Program-made: the position numbers and the translations under genes | Shown: piece after piece, positions 13,587 through 24,722 of the stretch | How the letters are laid out: every line of letters starts with the position of its first letter | Numbering within the stretch: the first letter of the stretch is position 1 | The notes under the pieces: model-generated | Told to the model about the DNA's origin: nothing | What the model saw: only the letters and a program-made list of their open reading frames with translations | Database searches by the model: none | Source of the DNA: Archegozetes longisetosus | Lineage: Eukaryota; Arthropoda; Arachnida; Sarcoptiformes; Trhypochthoniidae | Direction of reading: 5' to 3' | DNA: 64,000 nucleotides | Assembly: GCA_018873245.2 (NCBI GenBank) | Contig: JAEMBT020000003.1 | Span: 5,723,843 to 5,787,842 of the forward strand

Positions 13587-14778
13587 GTTTATAGTACTGG
13601 AACTACTCTCTCACTCAAACATTGTGCTATAAATACATTGTTTGTCAGCGTCACTCTGGGCTTGCTTCTCAAGCTAGATTCAAGACTCGTCTATGTTTAC
13701 ACATCATTTTATTGGATATGATCAGTTTTAAATTGATGTTTAGTTAAAGTTGACTAAAACTGAACACACCATTACTCAAAGCATCGTTAGTGAACAAGAT
13801 TTTCAACAAATCGATCGCAAAACTTCTAAATCATTTTCAGTCTTTCCTCAGAGCCAATTGGTAGAATTTTTGGAAAAATAAATTTCAATTATTATAAAAT
13901 GGAAACACAAAGAGATAGCAATAAAGAATAAAGGAATAATTATGATTCCAGAAAAGTTCTATGATTAATTGAAAAGGTTGTTTGAAATGATTAAACTGGT
14001 GCTAATTTGCTAAATTATTATTATTATTGCCTGAAAACTGGTTTTGATAGTCTTTTGATTAGAGAATTTACATAATATGCAAATTTATTATAGTTAATGG
14101 TTGTTTCGTTGGCATAGAGTAGAAATTGACAGAATTTTTTCAACTAGAATGGCCAGTTTCTTAAAAGATTTTCTTAATATAATTAAGCTACAATATGCTT
14201 CATTTTAAAATGTGTCAAAAATTGTTGTCTTTTATAAATGACTCCAAACCTCATTTCTAACTTATATTACTTGCAAAGATTTATTATTTCTCGAATCAGT
14301 TAAACAAAGTTGAAACTAGAAAATTACTAATTAATCTATAAATAAAACGAAAACCAGTTTGGCAGGAACTTGGAGAAAATGAAAGCAGAGGGAATAGTGT
14401 TGAGTGTGGGTTTAACAGAATATGGATTTGATGATTCTGTTTTTGGATCTTCACTATCTTATAAGATATATACCTCAAATTTGTGCACACTTCTAAAACA
14501 GTATTAATCAAAAATAGTTGAACTAGAGTTTCGGGGATAAGCATTATAATTATCCTACAATGTTTCCTGACCTAAAGGTGATGTATATAAAGTTTTATTA
14601 AAATTAGTCTCGAGTTATTGAGATATTCTACTTTATATTCTACATTAGATTACAATGGATTTCCGAACTCAAGCTTGTAAAAGACCAACTAGCGTGACGT
14701 TTGAACAAAAATGGTGAACCTAAGCCAACGATAGTGTATTCTTAATTGGCTTTATCAGCACCTCGGACTACTTAAACC

Positions 14779-14840
14779 AACCTAACCTAATCTAACCTTA
14801 CCTCATATTACTGATTACTTGACCTAACTTAACCTAACAT
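14779..14840. repeat. Degenerate CCTAA (TTAGG-type) repeats
   Basis: CCAACCTAACCTAATCTAACC followed within 40 bp by CCTAACTTAACCTAAC. The unit is that of the arthropod telomere repeat TTAGG, but in degenerate form. It is one of four such patches in the window, three of which form inverted pairs. Confidence 0.6.
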
Positions 14841-16927
14841 AAAATAGCGTCATGTAGATGATTATACACTTTATCACAATAAGCTATGTGATAAATGAAT
14901 GCTTACAAGCTTCAATTCGGAAACATTATATCCCATGAAAAGATATAAAGTCAAATGTCTCCAAAACTCGAGATTAACTTTTGGTAAGATTTTATGTACA
15001 TGATCTCTGAGGTCAGGAGAACATTAGACGATGATTACCATGATTGTTTGACTATCAACAATTCATGGTCTGCGCACAATCTGATAAAATAATCGCAGAT
15101 TTTCATATCAGATAGTTATTTGAAATAAATAGGTAGCTGATAGCAACCAAGATAACCATGAATCGACAAAGATTCAGGAAGAAAAATTTGAGAAGATAAA
15201 TATTGAACTTTTATTTAATCTGTGTTTACGAGTCTGATAACAAGGGCTAATGAGAGTTAAACATAATAGTTATAAAATATTTACATAAGTTGGATATATT
15301 TTCAAATCTGAGAATGTGCAACGAGTTAATCTAACTATCATTTGGCTAATTGACAGCAATCGATCGCAGTCATAAGCTTACACAAGTTTAGCAGAATCTT
15401 ATATATTCTACGGGATAGTTAGCTAACAATTTGAGTAAATACAGATTTAAATATTTATTACTATTATAGGATAGGATTTGTAGTCTAGGAGTCCAGTTAT
15501 TGTTCAAAATGGATGTTGACTTGGCAAGTAAAATCTTTTTCTTACTTAATAAAATAGAGATACCATGTAATTATCGCAAGATTTCATATAAAACAAACTC
15601 GGCTCATGTCTATTTAATATTTATGAGATAAAAGATTAGTTAAATAAGCGTTTTAAGTCAAATATTCAATTGTTAAGTGCTTAACAAATATAATCTATTT
15701 GCAGAAAAACGTATATACGCATCCAATATAGTTACCGAGAACAACACCCTCTCCAAATTCTCAAAACTCACCAGATAACATTAGATCATTCTTTTAATTC
15801 ACTCAACAACTTTATAGTTATCGATCGGTTGGCTCAAAGCATCGTTTCATACGGATTAGACAAAACGTTTTTGTCAATTTTCAATTAGTATAACTTTTTT
15901 TATTCTATTAATTTAATAGAATTGAAATATAAGTTTTTCGTTACTAGTACTTAGTTTGCTTTAGTTATTTGAATTTTTATGTAAATTTCAAATGACTAAA
16001 GCTTGAGATTAAATGAGGTGCTAAAATGTAATTTTGCTTCAGTGTTTTTTATAAGTACTTTTATTGTTTCACATTTTGTCTCCAACTCAAATAAATTGCT
16101 CAGCTAAAGATGTAGCAATTAGACTCTCACTGCTAGTAATATCTTCATCAGAGTGATCACTATTCCAGAAAATTGTCACTTTCCAATACATACTTTCAGG
16201 GATCCATTGCTATCGTTTGATAAACTCTGAATAGATCTTTTGATCTATTGACAGAAAACTAGCTTGCACAAAAATTCAATTCAAACTTATTTGACAAATA
16301 TTGAAGTTATGAACGTAGAAATGATGTTCTACGAAAAAATATTGAAAAATTTGAACTAATTAATTATATACTATTTGGTAAACAAACTGAATCAGTTGCA
16401 ATATGTTTGTTTTAGTTTCCATAAGAAAGGCATCGATTTAAACGTAATGCTCCCTCAGTGCGTCAGTGCATAACATAAAATAAGAAATGATTATTAATTT
16501 AAGCTATTTTCGCCTTAATCGTATCCTTAATTAAATAAAATTCTAATTTTTTGGCCCTCCATCATCGAAAGCTTTGAATATTGCTTCAAATTGAAGCTTA
16601 GTTTCAATTAGATAATGACAAGTGTTGAATGATTAATTATTTAATAACAATGTCAAATAGTTTTATCAGAATACTCGCTTCAAATAAAATGAGACAAGTA
16701 TAGATTATGCACAGATATTCCTGTAAATTGTTTCAACATCAACTTTTCCTATATTTACGATCAATTGAACATTTACAATTATTAATTTTTCATAAACATG
16801 TTTATATTAATGGGTAGAATAGGGTCTGAATCTAAATCATACATATAATAGATATATATAGAAATAGCTAAATCATCAAATACAATTTCGGCTTACCTAA
16901 GCCGAATTGAAGTCAACTTTCATTTAT

Positions 16928-17221
16928 TTAATCAAGAGTTATCTTCAGCAAAACAACTATTTTTAGTAATACTTTCGAATTTATTCGATTCAGGTTTAGT
17001 CGATCCTTCAATTTGGTCAACGGATTCCCAAATGCACGCATCGCTTCGTCTATACATTGATTTGGTTGACTCGACTCACAAATAGTATAGTATTCTTGCA
17101 GTAAAACAATGAATATAAGTGACAAACTAAATGAATTTAGCCATTGGTCTGCGAAATGTTTTGACTGAGAAACTAATGATTTTTTATAATTGAAACAACG
17201 AAAGCTATACTTGAAAGACAA
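16928..17221 (-). CDS. Uncertain small ORF, possible secreted or membrane peptide
   Basis: A 97-codon frame beginning MSFKYSFRCF. It has a hydrophobic segment (SFSLSLIFIVLLQEYY) followed by a charged, less AT-biased segment (CESSQPNQCIDEAMRAF, LTKLKDRLNLNRINSK). The second half is the most coding-like sequence in the 12-kb gene-poor stretch. It could also be one exon of a spliced gene, since a CAAG acceptor precedes EYYTI and a GTATTA donor follows NSK. No family is recognised. It starts 79 bp from the divergent ORF at 17301. Confidence 0.25.
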   Translation of the reverse strand: MSFKYSFRCFNYKKSLVSQSKHFADQWLNSFSLSLIFIVLLQEYYTICESSQPNQCIDEAMRAFGNPLTKLKDRLNLNRINSKVLLKIVVLLKITLD

Positions 17222-17300
17222 CGAAAATTGTTTTGGGAATATAAGTATTAAAGTGTGATAAACAGACCGACAAAATAATAGTTAAGAGCCACCCATTGCT

Positions 17301-17504
17301 ATGTCATTTTTTACTATTTCTAAACAGAATCTCGAGTTTGGCTCTTCTGCTGTGATCGAGAAAAATGAATTTAATTTGGGTCCAACTTCGGATAGACTTA
17401 ATATTAATTTGAAAATACGAGAACTGAATTCTAGTCTTTTGGGACTATTGTTGTTATTCGTTTTGATAAACTGGATTATAATATTTAATCATTTTTATAT
17501 ATAG
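17301..17504 (+). CDS. Uncertain small tail-anchored membrane protein
   Basis: A 67-residue frame with its own ATG and stop. The N-terminal 42 residues are polar (MSFFTISKQNLEFGS onward). A single hydrophobic helix, LLGLLLLFVLINWIIIF, follows, and then a short tail. This layout is that of a tail-anchored or small integral membrane protein. No known family is recognised. Base composition of the polar part is more balanced than its surroundings. It could be chance; the divergent neighbour at 17221 is similarly uncertain. Confidence 0.3.
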   Translation: MSFFTISKQNLEFGSSAVIEKNEFNLGPTSDRLNINLKIRELNSSLLGLLLLFVLINWIIIFNHFYI

Positions 17505-18987
17505 AGAGAATCTGCTACCACTCATTCACATAAATATTTGATTTCACGTAAAAACTAACCAAAAGTCGAATAGATTTGAAACTGAATTCAATTGAATGAA
17601 AAGTAATTGAGTTTCTCACCACAAAGTATTCGGAAAGAGAAGTAGTAATGAAGTGAATTGTTTTATTATGAAGATATAATGGGAGAGAAGTTAATCTTAA
17701 TTTGATTTGCATTAAAGGAGATGAGAATTTGGTTGATCTTTGATCGCAATCCATTTAAAATAATTGAATAATTTATTTGAGTATTATTCCGTGTTCATAT
17801 CTACTGCCGAGTCATCTCAATAGTACTGATTGTTTGAATAAGTTTACACTAAAAATTGCAGAACTATCCCATATTCTCAGCTTAAGTCAGTTGAATTGAT
17901 GACACAACAGTTTGTTAAATCTATACCTAATTGATCACTATCTTAGGCAATGTGTTCGGGTGAATTCAAACTAGATTCTAAATAAATTCTTAAAGGATTT
18001 GACTGAAAATAGCATTACTTACCTCTTTATAATTGAGTTTCATTACAAATTCTTATCTGAAGAGTTAATGAAAGGTTGCGTTTCATACGAAATACACACA
18101 CAAACACTACAAACACTTATAGATGTGATGTTATTTAATTGATTTACAAATTGGTTTAGAGATGAAAATGTGCGCTTTTCAACTGTCACACAAATGAGCG
18201 CAAAACAAACTTTAGTTAATTATTATAATTAATCAGAGACAATGGATTGATTTGGTAATTATTTGAATTAATTTCATGTTAAGGTTCATATTGGTATTGG
18301 AATAGTAGTGGAATATAGAAGCAGTATCTATCTCGAGTTTTCGTGCCATTGATAAGTTGTAAGCATGAGCAAAACTAGAACCAAATCTGATCGATTTTAC
18401 ACACTGTGCAACACTTTGCCACAAATGCAATACATGCTCTACTCTTTACGATCCCTTAATATCTCATACTGTGCCTGAGCTATGCTTTACTTCGAGGAGC
18501 CATTTCACTACTTAAAGCTTTATTATAAATTCATGTCAACTCTATTATATCATCTCTGCCACGATATTCCAGCCACATACTCAATCATATGTTCTCTCCA
18601 ACTTTATTTCAATTTCTATTTCGACCTTATTTCGACTTTCCATAAAGATGATTTATATCTGAAACTTTTAGAGACATCATTGTTGACATTTAGCAATAAG
18701 AGAAATTTGAACATATTTAGTGCAGTGCTGTTGAGGTAACACAAGTTCTATATACTCATGTTTAGGTAACTCGAAAAACAGTGCGTAAAATAAGTGAATC
18801 GCTTTTAAATGTCAACAACGCTATAAATGGATAGCCGAATATAATTGCTAGTCGAGCTAGCATCGTTTCATAATATATTTCGCAACTTTTACCCAACCCA
18901 ACACCAACACTTTTCACAAATCAATCATTTATTTTTTTATCGGTCACCAGCCACTTAATCAATGACTGGTTTGAGATTCCTTTACAA

Positions 18988-19037
18988 CTAAACATCGCTA
19001 AACATCGCTAAACATCACTAACCATTGCTAACATATC
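18988..19037. repeat. 10-bp tandem repeat, CTAAACATCG
   Basis: Three near-perfect units followed by two drifted ones (CTAACCATTG, CTAACATATC). Confidence 0.85.
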
Positions 19038-22000
19038 AAGCTAATTAAGAACATAATGACCAAACTACTTATGATCACACATGAAACCTATTGAAGTATT
19101 TAAGCTTGGCATACATTTTGGTACTATATATTTAACTCTTATGGATATGGACATATCATAAACATTTATGAATTTGAAAGCTCTATTCTCTTATACAATG
19201 TATATAATGCAGATATGAACAAATGGTTTTTGTTATCCTTAAATAGAGGCACTTTTGTCATTTGCAGAAGGTTATGATCAATATTTTCTTATTATCGAGA
19301 TGTTCATTACATTAAAACTTTGATTTGGACAAATAAACCTAATATAGAAAAGAGTAATGTTTTTATTGGAGATTCTACTCTGTTGGGGAGAGAATCGAAA
19401 AGTATTACTAATTCTATTTGATTATATCGAATATACTATATCCTGATGTAAGTTATGAAGTATCATTTTCTAAGAGAATACTTCAATATTATTTAGAGCC
19501 ATTACCAGAATCTGATCGTCAATTATAGTGTCAATTCCAGGATAACTACAGCTGAAGATAAAATGAAAAGAGCAATAAATATTTAAGGATAAGTTGTTAT
19601 TCTTGATTGAAGATAAAAAATGAAACTTAGCACTACATCTATAGAAAAAATGGTCGATTTTAGCTTTGACAGGCGTTACGGTATACTTGTTTACCAACAG
19701 TAACATTAATCGTAGAGTTTAACCAACTAATTATACTCCTAATTTCAATAGTTAGTAACTTCCAGAATACAGACTCTTCATTTGTTCATAATTAAAATCT
19801 TCTTTTTATCTTTTAATTATGAACAAATTGCGTCAATGCTTACAACTAAGTTATGAATATTAGTGTATAACTACATATGGCTCTAAACATTTTCCAAGCC
19901 TTCAATTCCAACTGTTTATCAAGAATAATCTTCAACTTAATTCAATGATAAATTGACTTACAAATAAACAAAAGTAATTATTCAATTTAAGTTAGCATTT
20001 TATGGCAGTTTTACAGAAGTTGAACCAATTTTAACTTTTTCTCCTATCAAATTAATTGATTTATCTTCAAGTCAATCAGTTTTAGTGTTTGTGTTAACTA
20101 GATCTAATCAGATTTGTCATTAATACTCTTTTAAGAGATGAACTGGTGATCGCATTTAAAAGTTGATAACTTGAACAAGTCTCAACTATAGGTTTATAAC
20201 TTAAATGGTTGTCATGTATATTCTTACTGTGAACTGTGAGAGCATAATTAGTAAAAATAACAATTTCTTCAATATTCCTTAATTACTGATTATCAGCAAT
20301 CAAATTGTTTGCAAATAAACGTTCAGGAATAGTTTCAACTGCTTTTTCAAATACATGTATTTTGATCCGACAGATCGTGCGTCTAACTAGCTATAGAAAA
20401 AAGTAAACAACTTATTTACTAAAGAACTTTACTAAACTTTTTACTAGAGCTCTAACGGGACAAATTGTATATAGTTAGTGGTAGGCTTGATCCAACAATT
20501 AAATATTGGCTTCATTCTAAACGAACAATTACTGCTTAATTAATTTAAATATTCTGTATTTCAATTCTGTCATCCCCATAACCAAAACGCATCAATTGTC
20601 TAGCTCAGTTGTTGAATCTTTCTCTCAGCAGTGGTCCATAGTTTCAAAACACAGAATCTGTCAAATTCTTAATCAAATTAAAGTTTTCAAAATCCACTAG
20701 CAGATATGTTTATGTCACTTAAGTCTATTGGATTTACAAGTTTCGCAACAAAATCGATGAATACAGTCTCTTTAAGTCTGTCCAGCTTTGAAGGCTTAAA
20801 AGTTTGAATATTTTTCTTAAAACCTTGTTAAATACTGTAAAGTTTTGAAAAGTTTCTCATATGACCATTAATTTGATTAATGAATTTAGAATATATAGTG
20901 ATATTGGATAGAATCTGCAAGCATATTCTAACTTACTTAACATGAGATAAGTTAAAGTTTGCTCGACTGATTAGAATAAGTGAAGTTTGGTTTATGTTAG
21001 TTATGAGGGTGAGATTCTAACACATTTCACTCACGAGTTAATGAATACAAACAAACTGAAAATAAACATAAGCTCTAATGAAATATGATTAATGATTACG
21101 ATTGCATTATTTTTAGCTGCTTTCTCATTTCTAGTTTCAAGGAAATTGATATAATATATCAATATTATTGCGATGGCCTTAAATTATTTCTCATTAACAT
21201 AACTTTATGGTTAGTATCAACAAAAACGTACAAATAATTACAAATATATTTTGTCTGAAAAACTAAAGTATCATTCAATTGAAAAATTGATATTTCTCGT
21301 TGAAAAACCAAATTTTTAAATTAAAGTATTTTCTGGTGGTTGCAAACTGACGCGGTTTGTCCTAATTCTAAAGCTAAGCGAAGATTGCAACTTGCAAGTT
21401 TGATTCTAACAGAACTCTGAAGTTGTGCTGATAAAATCGCTCATTTGTCAATCAAAACTTAGGTACTTTAGTAAAGTACAAAGTTTACTTATGAAAGACT
21501 TATCTGTTAAAAGTTGTGATTGCGCAAAATTCAGATTATCTACTGATTTGTGAACTCTTTCCTAGTAATTGAAGAAATGAATTCCTGTTTTACAACAATA
21601 ATGATCATAATTGTCTTAATTGCAATTTTGTAGAAGTTTTTAACGCTCGCTATCGGATGGAAGACTATTGTTGTGAAAAAATTGATAATACAATTCTGAC
21701 TGAATCTAAGAAGTTAAACAAACTTTAAAAATTATTTCGATTGTTGGCTTCGTTTGGACATTTATTCGATCTAATTCCTTCTTGTAATCGCTTTAATCTG
21801 CTCGAATTCGTGACTTTAAAGGACCATAAATTAAGATGTTTTAATTGCTGATAAACCTGATTATATTCTCATCAGTTTTAAACCAAAGACCTGAAGATTT
21901 CTTATAGATAGCATCAGTCTATTATATGTCGTTGAGTTGTGTTAACCACTTGATAGCCCCCTCTCGTTGCTTCACTTCCAAACATTATATTGAATTCAAA

Positions 22001-22261
22001 ATTTGAATTGTGATAATTGCCTTGAATGTTGTAATTCATTTTACTTTTAAACATTACTTTCAATTTATATTATTTTGGTTAGAATTTTGTTTTTGCACCC
22101 GAAGATAAAAACGATTAAAAGTAATTTTGCTGATATGGTAAAAAGTTTGGTGTAAAGTACCGAAACTTTTGTCAATTGAAACGAATAGAATGGCTTAAAG
22201 TTAGAAAGATAAAAGAAAATATTGTAAAATACTTTTGAACTTAAAAGCAAGCAAATAGGAA

Positions 22262-22430
22262 GATACCTTGATATAATGAACCTGTGTATAGTGAGTACTC
22301 GATATAGTGAGTGCGCTATTCCGGTGCCGACATTTCCGATTTGACTAATGTTGACCTGTTTATAGTGAAACCACACTATAGTGGATTTAAATGATTAATG
22401 CCTAGCAATTCACTATATCGAGTTAATATT
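22262..22430. mobile_element. Tigger-like (pogo/Tc1-mariner) MITE relic
   Basis: ACTCGATATAGTGA at 22297-22310 is matched perfectly by TCACTATATCGAGT at 22410-22423. Between and around these are repeated TATAGTGA words (GTATAGTGAG, TTATAGTGAAAC, CACTATAGTGG). Serial words of this kind are typical of the ends of Tigger-like DNA transposons. The core is about 100 bp and has no transposase, so it is a short non-autonomous copy. Its outer borders are approximate. Confidence 0.5.
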
Positions 22431-23669
22431 GTATTAAGATATAGCTCTAGAAAATGAACAAGGTTCTATTTACACGCAAATACATATAAATATCAATAAA
22501 TATTTAATTGACAACTTCTTTCAAAGCTGTTTTCCATTTGGGAAACATTTACTCTTACCCTAAGTTTGTTACTATTATTTAATTGACTTAAGCCTGTTAG
22601 TTTGAAATTTTCAATTGTATTCATTTGTTTTATTTGGGATCCGTTAGTCAAATCGCTAGTTCAACAGAGCTAGCATTGGATTAAGATAATCTTAGCTATG
22701 ATTTATTTGAACCAACTTAGACAAATGATGTAATTAGTTAAAACGATACTTCTCGCAATCACTCAGTAGGATCTGTGACGGAACTCATACAATGAAGAGT
22801 GCAAACGTGTCAGTCAAGTCCAAAATTGACATTAACAGAGTGAACAATTTGAGAGCTAACTAACTATACTTTTCATGTCCAATAGTTAAAGTTATTTTAA
22901 AATCTCTAATAATGTTCTTATCGGATCGATTAAAAATAATATAAATTCATGTGAAATATATAGAAATAGCTCTCAACTCATATTAAGAACAATAGAATGA
23001 TTGAGACAATGTTTTAAGTGAACGTTTTTTGTAGGCTTGGAAATTAGCACAAAGAGTGAAAATAGCATTGAAAAGTTAGGTTTAGCTCAATTGAGCTTCA
23101 CTCAAGTTTATTAAACTCTCTCATTGAGAGGTCTTTGTACCCTTGAGTCAAAAAAACAAGCCAAACACCACAATTCAGGTACGATCCAGGCGAACACCAA
23201 CACCAAATACGCTATACATTCAATATATTTTTATTTCTTCCCTCTCTATTCAAATGCTTTATAAGAATAGCTAATTGTGTTATACTATCTATGCATGGAT
23301 TCTAAACGTTAGAGTTTAATAATTATTGTTAAATATATTATGTTTAAGTCTGATTAATCTATTAATAATAAAAATACTTATGCAACACAGAAAATGTATC
23401 AAATAGTTGACTGTTTATAGAGTACATGAATTTTGTTTTGTTCAGATTAGGCGATTAGTTGTATATATGAGATACAAAATGACATCAAGTTTGTAACTTC
23501 AAATTAGGTCTTCTTATTGAGCAATATATAAATACAATCATAAATAATTCGTATCAGTCTTATGATATCTCATCAATAATAAACTGAATAAACAAAAATA
23601 ATTGGAACATTACTTATACTGTATTATAATTATGAAGGATAAGATATAACTTCATTTTTTATTATTTTG

Positions 23670-23670
<1 letters not shown>

Positions 23671-23717
<47 letters not shown>
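23671..23717. repeat. (CT)n microsatellite
   Basis: Uninterrupted CT dinucleotides over 47 bp. GAGA-type tracts can be promoter elements in arthropods, but there is no gene start nearby. Confidence 0.97.
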
Positions 23718-23719
<2 letters not shown>

Positions 23720-24722
23720 GGTCAAGAGTGACAATAAGCAAATTTTGCAACAGTTTAAGTGCACTATCAATTAGAGATAATATTGATTTGGCCTTTTTAT
23801 GCAATTGTAGAATAAATTTAGATTTTAGCTGCATTTCCTGTATGGCATCAATTGGATAATGAACATCCAGACTCATAAACAAGACAGTTGATTCAATTGA
23901 CATTTGTGTTTAGCTGTTTGTTTGAATGCAAACAGAGGCATAGATTTGATTATTGAAAATAGAAGTAAGGAATTAAACAGTGAAAATGTTCAGCCTATAA
24001 AGTGTTATCAATTAAATAGTTGACCGTATTATGAGGAATATCGTGACTACGACTCACTCAACTTCTAATAACTTTCCATTTCATAAAAACGTTGAGTGTC
24101 ATTACTGGATGTTATAGAACAGGGAATTAAATGCATGGTTTGCTTTAGGTTGGCTCTTAACTCGTTTGTGTTCAAGTTCCTGATAGTTCTAAAAGTAAAA
24201 TGAACCTTTTTTTAAGTCAACCTTTTTCACTACAGTCACAATCTGTTGCGACGTTGTACTCCACTATCGCCACTAAAGGATATTAAATCATATCTTCTTA
24301 TCAGTTATTTCTATTCACTTTCATAGTAATAACCCAATCATTTTGCAAGTTTATAAACTCAAATAAATTCTCATTTAGCAACTGACAGATTTTTATTAGT
24401 CCCACAGTTAGTAATCTTCCACCATTGCAAACTTGAATTGACTGTATTTGTATGGCATTGATATATACTGTACTAAATGTTGTAATATTGTAGTTGTATT
24501 TGCTATATAGCTATATGATGAGAATAAAAATAATAGTTGGCGTACAGTAAAGACGACTATATAGTGTATTATAGTCGAGCTGGTACTGCAAACACCAAAA
24601 GAGAGTTTTTCAGTCAGTAAGGCTTAGAAGGCGTTCCCCTTTTCCTAATAATTCTCTTCCGCGTTGCTTCCAGTCACTGACCCTCAGTCAAACTCCAATC
24701 CATTCTCCGGTATACGGGGTGT

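Larger units (their letters stand above)
12595..24722. other. Gene-poor 12-kb stretch
   Basis: Lies upstream of the divergent arrestin (minus) and FAM151 (plus) genes and so must hold both promoters. I found no exon chain matching a known family. It contains two decametric tandem repeats (13.5 and 19.0 kb), degenerate CCTAA repeats (14.8 kb), two small divergent ORFs (16.9-17.5 kb), a Tigger-like relic (22.3 kb) and a (CT)n tract (23.7 kb). Unseen non-coding RNAs or 5' UTR exons cannot be excluded. Confidence 0.6.

Noticed and set aside
14296-14544. 82-codon minus-strand frame
   Set aside because: Low-complexity, AT-driven hydrophobic peptide with no support.
15512-15530. CAAAATGGATG followed by a GTAAAA donor-like site
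   Set aside because: It could be a tiny first exon, but only six codons are open and nothing links it to a downstream gene.
18233-18739. Adjacent 65- and 85-codon frames on opposite strands
   Set aside because: Composition matches the surrounding spacer and the peptides show no domain features.
22065-22376. 103-codon minus-strand frame
   Set aside because: It overlaps the Tigger-like MITE and shows no family likeness.
23652-23903. Minus-strand frame ending in a long Glu-Arg run
   Set aside because: The run is the (CT)n microsatellite read through, and the rest is AT-biased.
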